From Lolium rigidum (taxonomy: Eukaryota > Streptophyta > Magnoliopsida > Poales > Poaceae): DNA of 64,000 nucleotides. Position numbers and translations under genes: made by a program. This document shows positions 1-9,103 of the stretch, piece by piece. The notes under the pieces are model-generated. The model had not been told where the DNA came from and did no database searches. It saw only the letters and a program-made list of their open reading frames with translations. The stretch spans positions 217,395,837-217,459,836 of the forward strand of contig NC_061514.1 in assembly GCF_022539505.1 (NCBI RefSeq). The letters are read 5' to 3'. Position 1 is the stretch's first letter. Every line of letters begins with the position of its first letter.

Positions 1-292
1 AACAAGGCGGTACTAAAAGACTACTATCATTATAATCATCATAAATAGGAGGCAAAGTATCATCAAAGTAAATTTTCTCCTCAATGCTTGGGGGACTAAA
101 AAGATCATGCTCATCGTAACCAGCTTCCCCAAGCTTAGAACTTTCTATATCATTAGCAACAGTGGTGTTCAAAGCGTTCATACTAATATTACTACTAGCA
201 TGCAAATAAGATTCCATAGGTTTTTTAATTTTCGCATCAAACCATCCATGTCTTAAATCGGGAAATAGAATAAGAAGCTCATTGTTGTCCAT
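1..292 (-). CDS. Partial ORF of non-autonomous LTR retrotransposon, second copy of the 245-aa protein at 11056
   Basis: The frame starts at an ATG on the minus strand (290-292) and is open for about 97 codons to the window edge. It is clearly homologous, codon by codon, to the first third of the protein at 11056-11793: MDxNELLILFPDLRHGW at the N-terminus and the acidic DDYNDS stretch. Many differences are single substitutions. One is an in-frame addition of two codons relative to the other copy, near codon 60. No gag, protease or reverse transcriptase motif is present. The function is unknown; the protein is acidic and rich in Asp, Asn and Ser. I infer a family-specific protein rather than chance ORF because the frame survives in two diverged copies. 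Confidence 0.6.
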   Translation of the reverse strand, partial: MDNNELLILFPDLRHGWFDAKIKKPMESYLHASSNISMNALNTTVANDIESSKLGEAGYDEHDLFSPPSIEEKIYFDDTLPPIYDDYNDSSLLVPPC

Positions 293-420
293 TATGCCAA
301 ACTAGTGTAAACAAGAAACAAAAAGATGCAATTGCGGGATCTAAAGGAAATAGCTTCGAGCACACACACAACGGCGCCGTAAAAGTACTTTTACCTGGGA
401 CCGGAGTATGAGTGCCTTTT

Positions 421-523
421 ACCTTTCCTCCCGGCAACGGCGCCAGAAAAGTGGCTAGTTGCCGGGGTTGCCGGTGTGTGAGTGCCGTTTACCTTTCCTC
501 CCCGACAACGGCGCCAGAAAAGT
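421..523 (-). other. Duplicated primer-binding-site region
   Basis: The motif acctttcctccc..caacggcgccagaaaagt occurs at 421-452 and again at 491-523, next to the LTR end at 527. On the minus strand the core is TTTTCTGGCGCCGTTG, the same primer-site core that follows the 5' LTR at 10901. A third partial copy (aacggcgcc) lies at 369-378, and another lies inside the LTR near 787-804. Confidence 0.7.
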
Positions 524-526
524 GCT

Positions 527-1796
527 TGATGTCTACGGGTGCTTCTTTTCTTGTAGACAGTGTTGGGCTCCAAGAGCAGAGGTTTGTAGAACAGCAGCAA
601 GTTTCCCTTAAGTGGATCACCCAAGGTTTATCGAACTCAGGGAGGAAGAGGTCAAAGATATCCCTCTCATGCAACCCTGCAACCACAAAGCAAGAAGTCT
701 CTTGTGTCCCCAACACACCTGATAGGTGCACTAGTTCAGCGAAGAGATAGTGAAATACAGGTGGTATGAATAAATATGAGCAGTAGTAACGGCGCCAGAA
801 AAGTGCTTGCTGGCGTAGTTGATGGTGGTAATATTGCGGACAGTAGAGATGCAGTAAAACAGTAAACAAGCAGCGATAGCAGTATTTAGGAACAAGGCCT
901 AGGGATCATACTTTCACTAGTGGACACTCTCAACATTGATCACATAACAGAATAAATAGATAAATGCTAAACTCTACACTCTCTTGTTGGATGATGAACA
1001 CCACTAACTGTGTAGGATTACACGAACCCTCAATGCCGGAGTTAACAAGCTCCACAATATTCGATGCTCATATTTAAATAACCTTAGAGTGCATGATAGA
1101 TCAACATAACCAAACCAAGTACTAACATAGCATGCACACTGTCACCTTCACGCTACGAAAGGAGGCATAGATCACATCAATACTATCATAGCAATAGTTA
1201 ACTTCATAATCTACAAGAGATCACAATCATAGCCTACGCCAAGTACTACATGATGCACACACTGTCACCATTACACCGTGCAAGAGGAATAAACTACTTT
1301 AATAACATCACTAGAGTAGCACGCAGATATATTGTGATACAAAACACATTGCAATCATAAAGGGATATAAATAAGCACTTCACTATGCCATTCATAACAG
1401 TGAATAAGTATTCTGTGAAATATAGCCTAAGAGACCCACACGGTGCACACACTTGTCACCTTTACACACGTGGGACAAGGAGTCTCCGGAGATCACATAA
1501 GTAAAACCCACTTGACTAGCATAATGACATCTAGATTACAAGCATCATCATATGAATCTCAATCATGTAAGGCAGCTCATGAGATTATTGTATTGAAGTA
1601 CATAGGAGAGAGATTAACCACATAGCTACCGGTACAGCCCCGAGCCTCGATGGAGAACTACTCCCTCCTCATGGGAGACAACAGCGTTGATGAAGATGGC
1701 GGTGGTGTCGATGGAGGAGCCTTCCGGGGGCACTTCCCCGTCCCGGCGGCGTGCCGGAACAGAGACTCCTGTCCCGCAGATCTTGGCTTCGCGATG
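527..1796 (-). repeat. LTR (5' LTR of the inverted fragment), truncated
   Basis: Minus-strand LTR ending ...GTAGACATCA at 527, nearly the same sequence as the 3' two-thirds of the LTRs at 9104-10895 and 14366-16069. Its upstream third (the TGATACGTCTCC start and U3) is missing: at 1796 the sequence switches to an unrelated LTR start. The apparent ORFs in it are shadows. Confidence 0.85.
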
Positions 1797-2093
1797 TGAT
1801 GACCCACAAGTATAGGGGGTGTATCGTAGTATCTTCGATAAGTAAGAATGTCGATCCCAACGAGGAGCAGAAGGTGTTGACGAGCAGGTTTTGATGAAGG
1901 ATTCACTGTAAATGCTCACAAACAAGTATTCAGGGGGTTTTGATGTAACAGATGAATAAAGTGCAAGTAAGTAAAATGCGAGAGAAATAATTGCAGCGAG
2001 TGGCCCAATCCTTTTTAGCACAAAGGACAAGCCGGTTTGTTTACTTATAATGACCAAACGTTCTCGAGGACACACGGGATTTTAGTCTAGTGC
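1797..2093 (+). mobile_element. Start of an inserted LTR element (TGATGACCCACAAG type), cut by the gap
   Basis: A clean junction inside the preceding LTR is followed by TGATGACCCACAAGTATAGG, which has the TG start of a plant LTR. The five bases before it (CGATG) are a candidate target duplication, but the other end is not seen because a 100-N gap follows. No coding sequence is recognisable. Confidence 0.55.
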
Positions 2094-2193
2094 NNNNNNN
2101 NNNNNNNNNNNNNNNNNNNNNNNNNNNNNNNNNNNNNNNNNNNNNNNNNNNNNNNNNNNNNNNNNNNNNNNNNNNNNNNNNNNNNNNNNNNNN
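2094..2193. other. Assembly gap (100 N)
   Basis: One hundred N bases, a conventional gap of unknown true size. Confidence 1.
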
Positions 2194-3526
2194 GCTTTCA
2201 TCTATATTCGCAATATTCTGATTGCATCATTAGTTCTTACTTGTTCTCGATTTCAGGTAGGAATTAAGACCCTTCTTGGTCGGGTCGATCGTGCTCCCGC
2301 AAGATCAGGTAACTCCCGGGAGATTGTCCTAGCGATTGCATTGGCTCCACGGGCATGTTTTTTCTGGTCCTTAGCCGTTTTTGGGGGGCCGGATATTTGC
2401 AAATATCCGGCCCCGAATAATCCGGCCTGAGCCTACCCAAACGGTCATATTTCGATGGGAGGGGGTATTTAAGCCCCCTTGTTCCTCCTTGGGCTGTTAT
2501 CTCTTCCCCCATTTGGTCTCCACCATTGTTGACCTTGAGAGCTTGTCATATCCCTCTACTCCTCCTATGCTTCTTGAATCTTTTTGAGGGAAAAGGAAGA
2601 GGATATCTAGATCTACATTTCTACCAATCAAATCCCTCTCTTTGTGAGGGGAATCCACTAGATCTAGATCTTGAGAAATTTGGTGTTCCTCCTCTTATTT
2701 GTTCTTCCTCTCTTATTCCCCCAATAACTTTTGTAGCTTTGTTGGAATTTGAGAGAGAAGGACTTGAGTATCTTTGTGGTGTTATTGCCATTGCATTATT
2801 TGGTGCATCGGTTTGAGTTCTCCACGGTGATTCGTGGAAGTGAAAGCAAGAAGGTTGTTACTCTTGGGTCTTTGGATGCTAGACGGCTTAGTGGTCTTTG
2901 TGGTGTTCTTAGGGACTCCAATTAAGTTGTGGAGATTCTTCAAGGGCAAGGCCTTTGTGGCGTCTTAGTGGTGTTCTTGGGGACTCCAATTAAGTTGTGG
3001 ATATTCTTCAAGGGCAAGGCCTTTGTGGCAATTTATTGGGAGCCTCCAATTAAGTTGTGGAGATAGCCCCAAGCGTTGTGCGGGTTCGGTCACCTTCCTA
3101 AGGTTCCATAGTGGATCGATGACATCCCTTTTGGTGGGAATTCTCGAGGAGAATACGGTGGCCCTCGTGCATTTGTAGTGACTTGTCCTCCACACCGCTC
3201 CAACGGAGAGTAGCACTCGCAAGAGTGTGAATTTCGGGATACATCGTTGTCTCCGCGTCACTTCGGTTATTCCTATACCCGAGCTCTTTACTTATGCACT
3301 TTACTTTGTGATAGCCTTCGTGCCTGAAGTTATATATCTTGCTATCACCTAGTTGCTTATATTGCTTAGCATAAGTTGTTGGTGCACATAGGTGAACCAT
3401 AGTATATAGGCTTTGGGCTTGACAAAGTAAACGCTAGTTTTATTTCGCATTTGTTAAGCCCATCTCGGAAAGGTTTTAAATCGCCTATTCACCCCCCTTT
3501 AGGAGACATCCGTGTCCTTTCATAGG
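2194..3526 (+). mobile_element. LTR-like fragment, probably Ty1/copia SIRE-Maximus type
   Basis: There is no coding frame of interest. The segment ends in a C-run followed by TTAGGAGACATCC..CCTTTCA (about 3491-3526). This resembles the conserved 3' end of long copia LTRs in grasses, where a methionine-tRNA primer site normally follows. Here the following bases are unrelated, which suggests a solo LTR or a truncated end. The left end is lost in the gap. The family assignment is from memory and moderate at best. Confidence 0.45.
2900..3063 (+). repeat. 68-bp tandem repeat, about 2.4 copies, inside the LTR-like fragment
   Basis: Units begin at 2900 and 2968 with a 68 bp period, and a partial third copy runs to about 3063. 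The shared core is CTCCAATTAAGTTGTGG followed by CTTCAAGGGCAAGGCC. The units differ at a few bases. Confidence 0.85.
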
Positions 3527-4180
3527 TAGGAGATCGAAGGGGTAAGTTAGAAGCCAAAAGGCTGAAATCTGCAAGTAGGCTCGTAGGGGTGGAAGTTCCG
3601 GCCCTTGGGGATGGAACTTCCGGTCACCTGTTAGTACCGGTCAGTGAGGGCGGTAGTACCGACCGTGATGGGCGGTAGTTCTGGCTTGGAGCGTCCAACT
3701 CCTCTTCTTCCTTCTCTTCCAAGCTTCTGTGACATTGGCCATGTGTCGTCGACGGTAGTACCGGCCGTGATGGGCGGTAGTACAGCCTGGAGCGTCCAGC
3801 TCCTCTTTCTCCTTCTCTTCCATGCTTCCGTGACATGGGGCTTGCGTCCTCGGGTCTCCATGCCATCCCCCTTCCCCCGGTACTTGTCATTGAGTTCCTA
3901 TCATCAAGACATGACGCAGTATGAAGTAGTATATCGTTCCAAATAGGCGATTGTAGGCACGCATAAAGGAGAAGATTCACCTTTGTGTGACGTGTTGGCG
4001 ATGAAGCACATGATGCCGTGAAGAAGAAAATTCGCCCCGTATCAGGCACTGTGGCATCTTGTTAACAGGTTAGTGCCGAAAATCATGTAAAAGTGCAACG
4101 AAGTGTAAGCAAAACATATATGAATTGGTGTAAAACAAGCATGGAGCATCACAAATTATAGATACGTTTGAGATGTATCA
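3527..4180 (-). mobile_element. Inverted gypsy-type LTR fragment
   Basis: On the minus strand an LTR starts with TG at 4180 (TGATACATCTCAAACG). From there to about 4029 it reads as a familiar grass gypsy LTR start, with a GATGCCACAGTGCC-like motif. Beyond that the sequence changes character, with a GTACCGGCC-rich duplicated segment, so the rest may belong to a different insertion. No gene is seen. Confidence 0.5.
3651..3839 (+). repeat. Direct duplication of an 87-bp segment (102-bp period)
   Basis: The segment CGGTAGTACCGnCCGTGATG to GTGACATnGG at 3651-3737 recurs at 3753-3839, with about 10 percent differences and a 15 bp spacer. The ORFs called here on both strands are by-products of this repeat. 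Confidence 0.8.
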
Positions 4181-4783
4181 CCCGCGCTCAGGCGCCAGCC
4201 TCCGGCCGCGCGGAAGTCTAGCGGCGCCGGGTAGCCCGCCATGTGCAGCAACCTCGCCTCCCATTGGTGCAGAGACCGTCGGCCGAAGCCGTTTTTTGTC
4301 GCGCCGTCACCTGGGAAGCGGTCCGCCATTGCTCGCGAAGTTTTCGGGGAGAGAAGACTAGGGAGAAGGGAGACAGCGGTGGTGAATGCGGCCAGACGCG
4401 GTAGCTCCATGATAAATAGAGGGAGCCGCGCATGAATTCGAGGGGATGACATTAACTCGCTGCATGGAAGATACGTGTCGTGGCGAAGACTGATCGATGG
4501 AAGACTTTTAGACGATGCGATGAGGATGATGATCGGCATTGCTCGCCGACAAGTCAGGGCCACCAGGCGCGCGGGAACTTTCCTCGATGTTTCCTACGCT
4601 TTTGTTTCCTCCGGACTCCCCGAGCGCGCCCCGGGGGGACGAGGATGACATGGGCTCGCCGGATGGATGAAAGCCCAAATCTGGGTGAAAACGAGGATCC
4701 GGGGCCACGACTGGGCCATTTTCGCCGTCCGGATGAAAAAAGGGCTGCCGGGGGCCTCGTCGGGGAGACGGCTGGAGGTGCTC
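4181..4783. other. GC-rich stretch without a supported gene
   Basis: Several overlapping ORFs on both strands are shadows of GC-rich DNA. The end (tggaggtgctc before TAA at 4784-4786) looks like the inverted-repeat end of another Harbinger-like MITE, whose other end I could not find. Confidence 0.4.
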
Positions 4784-5309
4784 TAAGAGTATCTCCATCG
4801 GCAGCCCCGATAGCGGCCCTGATAGCATTTTGGGGGCCGACATCGAAAATGGGCTCGCGACGGCACCCCAAAAAGCGCCGGCGCAATTTTGAGCCCAATA
4901 GAAGCGCCGACAACCCCATGTCGGCCCCTTCACGAAGGGCACGAATCGGGCGCGCCGGCGCCTCGCGGCACGTCGGTTTTCACGGGTGGGGCCGCCTTGG
5001 CAGCGAGAGGACACGACGGTTCACATTGGAAACGACGCGGGAAGGTTGGTCGTCAGCGTTAATTATCTCCCGCGCGGAAAGCGAAGCGGCGACGAGGGCG
5101 GTGAGTGGCCACGCGGCATCCACCCACCTCCTCCACGCGCCTACGCCGCCATAAATATGATGCCTTGGCTGCTGTGCGGGTAGTTGGCACCCCTATTTAG
5201 TACGTACGCCGTCCATCGCCGCGACGCCATCCTATCATCTCCGTAGCCACGCTATCCTCTCTCATCTCTACCACCACCGCCGCGCCATCCTCTCCTCTCC
5301 ACCACAACA

Positions 5310-5942
5310 ATGCCGCGGCGGCTCCATACGACGTACTCCATGCTTGGCCGCAACGGCTGCACGCCGCCTGCGACGCCTCAACCACCGCAGCCCGACGCAG
5401 ACATCGACTACAACTTCGATGACTCTATCGACCCACGGTTCGAGGAGTGGGACAAGGCGTACGTCCCAGATGCAGAAGCTGAGGCGGAGGAGGAGGCGGC
5501 GCAGTGGGGTTAGCAGCCGCAGGTCCCAACTGACCCGGAGCAGACGGCGATCCTGGCATCCTTGAACGCGCAGCGGTTTCGGAGGCTGAAGGAGGAGCAG
5601 CGCAAGTTCATCAACGACGCGAACTTCGAGCACGCCGTCGAGATCTCGCGCCAGCGAGCGGCCACGGAGGAGGCGGGACGCCTCATCATGGCGGCGGAGC
5701 GACAAAAGCTCATCGAGCTGAACGCTCAGCGCCACGTTGAGGCATTCAGCCGCGAGCAAGAGAGGCTCGACCAGAACGAGGCGTCTCGCCGATGGCTGGC
5801 ATCGCTAAGGGGACAGGGCCGCCGGCAAGCTCATGCGACACCGGCCGCCATGCTCCACCGCCAGATGCGCGAAGCAAGGGTAGAGAGGTGGGCATGGACG
5901 CAAGCGGCAAAGGGGAGGAACGACGACAAGGCAGGCCCGTAA
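5310..5942 (+). pseudogene. Glu/Arg/Gln-rich alpha-helical protein, one in-frame stop
   Basis: ATG at 5310, with one frame open to 5942 except for a single TAG at 5511-5513. Total length is about 210 codons. The N-terminal third is acidic and proline-rich (PPATPQPPQP, then many Asp/Glu). The rest is charged and probably helical, with repeated Ala, Glu, Arg and Gln (for example EEQRKFIND and AERQKLIELNAQRH). No known catalytic domain is seen. It lies inside a Harbinger-like element, so it may be a captured gene piece or an element-specific protein resembling the charged ORFs found in such elements. The single stop suggests recent loss or read-through. I do not recognise the family. Confidence 0.5.
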
Positions 5943-6081
5943 AGCGCCCCAACCGACGGCTAGTAGATTAGGGTTCTAAGTTTAAGTTTTATTTAAGTTT
6001 AAATTTGAGTAACTTTTATATAAGTTTCGTATGAATTTCGTTTTTAAATGTCATTTATGTTTAAATTTATATTGGGGTTGT

Positions 6082-6149
6082 CGTATGGGGGTGCCGGTAT
6101 GGGAACAACATCCCCAAATAAAGGATGTTGTGCCGGCACCCCCATACGG
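6082..6149. repeat. Large imperfect hairpin near the right end of the Harbinger-like element
   Basis: The left arm CGTATGGGGGTGCCGG is complementary to CCGGCACCCCCATACG on the right. Next to it AACAACATCC pairs with GGATGTTGT across a 9-base loop (6114-6122). The left arm has a 6 bp bulge (TATGGG). The stem is about 25 bp and lies about 50 bp before the terminus. Confidence 0.85.
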
Positions 6150-6204
6150 CAGTGCGAGCGTCCCTACTGGCGATTATTTGGGAGCGCAGGTGGAGATGCT
6201 CTAA

Positions 6205-6776
6205 GAGGACAATGAAAAATAAGCAGAAATTACTCTGTGGAAGAATCGATACATGTGAGTGTCATTTCGTGTAGAATCGCCAAGAGCATGGACATGATTT
6301 CTGGTGGGAAAAGTTAACACATCTCGTGAAGAAGGCCCTCACATGTAGACGATGAGTCAGAAAACTCTAATCAGTGGATATGATTTGATAAGTAGCACAT
6401 AACCCGGGGGAACGAGAAATACTAGGAAAAAGGCGAAGAAGGCAGGCATCTATATAGCAGAAGAATAGAAAGAATTAAAGCATCTCTGAAGAAGAGCCGC
6501 CAAAACCGAAAAATAGCCACCAGTTTACGGTTTCGGGCTGAAAATGGCGCCGATTAGTAACCGTAAACGAGGCGAAACTAAAAAAAAATTCGGCCCGAGA
6601 CCGAAACACATATCCCACCTGTATTTGTAGCGGCCGACGGAGCGAACCGAATGCAGCCCGAACACAATCCCTAGTTTGCGCGCGAGGGAAGTTTCAGCTC
6701 CTCCCAACCGTCGCCGCCGCTGCCGATCTGCGCGCTCTCACCTTCCTCTGCGTCACCGTCGTCCGATTTCTCCACC
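6205..6776. other. Upstream region of the ORF1-like pseudogene, no gene seen
   Basis: AT-rich to 6476. Then TTAA-AGCATCTCT..GAGCCGCC, a possible Harbinger left end, leads into the leader of the pseudogene at 6777. No matching right end was found before the Mutator-like element begins. Confidence 0.35.
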
Positions 6777-8436
6777 ATGAGTCTCGAATCGACCCAGTCG
6801 GCCCCCGCTGCTAGCTCGCAGGCCCCGCCACCCTCTCCCGCGCCCCTACACCAACCACCCTGGCGACCCTCGTGACCCCCGCGGACGTAGCTACCACGGT
6901 CTCATCGACGAGCGTGGTGAAGCGACGGCGCACGGGAACGCATGTGGTCCCGCAAGCCGGTGCCACAGCGGCCACCGCTGAGGTCCCGGCGGTCGCAACG
7001 AAGCCGATGGAATCCCGCGTCAGGCTGAAGAATTCGCCGCCCAAAAGGACGAAACTGAAGGCGACGATGAGCCGTGGCGCCCCGCCTCCATTCCCCTCCC
7101 CGCCAACGCCGCCGCCGCCACCGGAAGCCACCGCGAACGTCGGCCAGGACGTGCTCGATGACGTGTCAACAAGGTACATATTACAACTCTTCTTTGGTTT
7201 TTCATTGCGAGTAGATATTGAGGCCGCGTACTGTTAGGAACAAGAACACCTCGTACATGGAGATGTTGAACGAGGTAAACATTACCCCACTCCCTCCGTT
7301 CGATGCTGGGATCAGCAGAGATGAAGACGACACGGATGAAGGGAAAGAAGGGGACGAAGGGGAAGAAGATGAAGGGGACGAGGGTGTGGTCGAGGTGGAG
7401 GCCGATGGAAAGAGGACGAAGAGATGGGCGAACAACTACACGGAAATAGAAGACGCCACCTTGTGCCGAGCTTGGGCCGTTGTAGGGATGGATGTAGTCT
7501 CCGGCACCGATCAAACATGGAAGCACTACTGGCAACACATCGAGGACAAATTCCATAAACTGATGCCATGCGTTCGCCATCCTGTCGATCACACGTACCG
7601 ATCCCTCCAAGGACGTTGGGACGCGATCAAACCGGCATGCAGCCGGTGGGCAACAGCAATGGACCAAGTGGTGTCGAATCCTCCTAGCGGCGCAACTGTG
7701 GACGAATATGTGAGTGAGTATGTTTTGTACAATTGTAGTTTCGCTTTGGTGACCACATATTGAAGATTTGTTGTTTGGTTTTGCAAATGTAGGACCGCAT
7801 TGCCGATGCGAGGTACAGAGACATGTCCGACAGCAAGGGAAAGAGCTTCACCATGCATCATTGCTTTGATGTGCTTCAACACCACCCCAAGTGGCAATTG
7901 AGGGACGAACAAATAGCACCCAAGAAAGCTGCAATGGTTATGCTCGACGACACCGAGGACGAGAAGAAGGGCCGGAACATTGACAAGCCGGAGGGAAACA
8001 AGAAGACCAAGGAGAGGCTCAAGCTCGAGGGGGAGACTGCATTGTTGAGGGACAAGTTTGATCAAATGATGAAGTCCAAGAAGGTGATAGCGGCCAAGAC
8101 TTTGGAGACCAAACTTGTCATCATCGAGAAGAAGAGGAGGTGAGTCTTGCCAAGGTTGAAACCAACCGAGAGGAAGCAAGAAACAAGACCAAGTTGGAGA
8201 AGATGAGGATCAATGTGAAGAAAAGCAAAGCAATGAAGCAACTATTGGCCGAAGAGATGGAGATCATGATGATGAACACAAAGGATATGAATGAGCAACA
8301 ACTGAAGTGGTGGAAGGAGGCCTCGGCGGAGATCATAGACGGACGGAGACTAGCTCGTGAAGAGGCAAGTGGTGGTGGCTCGGTGACTCATGGAGGTGGT
8401 GGCGATGATGGTCACAGCGGGCCAACCTCGGTTTGA
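6777..8436 (+). pseudogene. PIF/Harbinger ORF1-like (Myb/SANT plus NAM-associated C-terminal type) gene, spliced, frameshifted
   Basis: Three exons fit good splice sites: about 6777-7173 (donor AAG/GTACAT), 7238-7709 (acceptor TAG, donor TAT/GTGAGT) and 7793-8436. Exon 1 encodes a Pro/Ala/Ser-rich region with a basic KRRR patch. Exon 2 encodes an acidic stretch and then a trihelix/SANT-like segment with spaced tryptophans (KRWANNY, CRAWAVVG, WKHYWQHIED, RWDAIKPAC). Exon 3 has the CFDVLQHHPKW motif and a Lys/Glu-rich coiled coil, typical of the NAM-associated C-terminal domain. In grasses this architecture belongs to the DNA-binding ORF1 protein of PIF/Harbinger transposons. It is damaged by a frameshift near 6870 (the ATG frame runs into TGA) and another near 8140. 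A domesticated or host relative is an alternative. The Mutator-like element begins 115 bp after its stop. Confidence 0.65.
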
Positions 8437-8550
8437 TGCTGGCGGTGCGAGGAGATGGTGAACTATGAACTATTTGCTATGATTATGTTATTTGATGTCT
8501 GCACTATAAACTATGCATGAATTATTTGTATTTGATTGTTATTTCTTTAA

Positions 8551-8703
8551 GAGTAAAATGCATGAATAGTCCACGGATTTGTCGTCGCAACTCAGATTAG
8601 TCATCGTACACCCTGAATACCATCTTACGGTCATTAAAGACGTTGTTTGTGTTTTATACGATCACTGGTTCCAGGAGATGCCGTGTATTTGCCCACGTGG
8701 CAA
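8551..8703 (+). repeat. Left terminal inverted repeat of the Mutator-like element
   Basis: Pairs with 16873-17021. Well conserved blocks are GAGTAAAATGCATG, GTCCAnGGAnTTGTC, GGTCATTAAA and GTGTATTTGnCnACGTGGCA. Confidence 0.8.
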
Positions 8704-9103
8704 CGCTGGACCCACTTGTTAGGACACATGTATGGTTCGAGTTGTGTGTTTTTTGCAAACAAAGCTACCAAGCACGGGGTTAAATGCATAAGTGTCGTTG
8801 ACTTGTCGTTCATCCCCAATGCAAAATCACCTCACCCTCTGCCTCACCGCCGCAACCCATGGCCATTCCCTCCGCCGTGGAGTCTCGGACGCCTCCGGCG
8901 CGTGCAGCCTCTCCTCCCTCCGCGTGACCCGACCCACCACCGCCGCGGCGATCTCGCCTCGCCGGGAGCAGCTTCACGCGATTTGGAGGTCAGGAGCACC
9001 ACGGGCAGAAGCAGCGTCGCACGATTTGAAGGTTAGGAGCACCACTGGGATTGGAAGACCGGCGGAGGGGACGTTGACGGCGGGGTCACGTGCTGGAGGC
9101 GGG
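8704..9103. other. Left interior of the Mutator-like element, captured-gene-like GC-rich DNA
   Basis: From about 8810 the sequence turns strongly GC-rich with Pro/Arg/Ser-type reading frames. A short direct duplication (GCGATTTGGAGGTCAGGAGC near 8978, degenerate copy near 9024) is visible. No single frame is convincing and I recognise no donor gene. The LTR retrotransposon starts at 9104. Confidence 0.4.

Larger units (their letters stand above)
1..526 (-). mobile_element. Inverted 5' internal fragment of a non-autonomous LTR retrotransposon (same family as 9104-16069)
   Basis: Read on the minus strand, this matches the region just inside the 5' LTR of the complete element at 9104-16069: primer-site region, leader, then the start of the same open reading frame. 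It continues directly into the LTR at 527-1796. The window edge cuts it, so the rest of the element lies before base 1. Confidence 0.85.
4787..6201 (+). mobile_element. Harbinger-like non-autonomous DNA transposon with TAA target duplication
   Basis: The left end GAGTATCTCCATC and the right end ..GGTGGAGATGCTC form imperfect terminal inverted repeats, and both are flanked by TAA (4784-4786 and 6202-6204). A 3 bp TTA/TAA duplication and a GAGCATCTCCA-type terminus are typical of PIF/Harbinger and its MITEs. At 1415 bp it is long for a MITE. It contains an ORF with one stop (5310-5942) and a large hairpin near the right end, but no DDE transposase. Confidence 0.75.

Noticed and set aside
489..869. 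126-aa and 112-aa ORFs around 412-869
   Set aside because: They lie across the LTR end and primer-site region; the same LTR sequence at 10522-10965 and 15696-16217 also gives ORFs in the LTR's forward orientation, but these change length freely.
4480..5154. 224-aa forward ORF across the Harbinger-like left end
   Set aside because: It crosses the element border at 4787, is Arg/Pro/Ala-rich in a GC-rich stretch, and has equally long ORFs on the opposite strand.
7020..7667. 215-aa minus-strand ORF
   Set aside because: Shadow of exons 1-2 of the PIF ORF1-like gene; the forward strand has the conserved tryptophan-spaced domain and splice sites.
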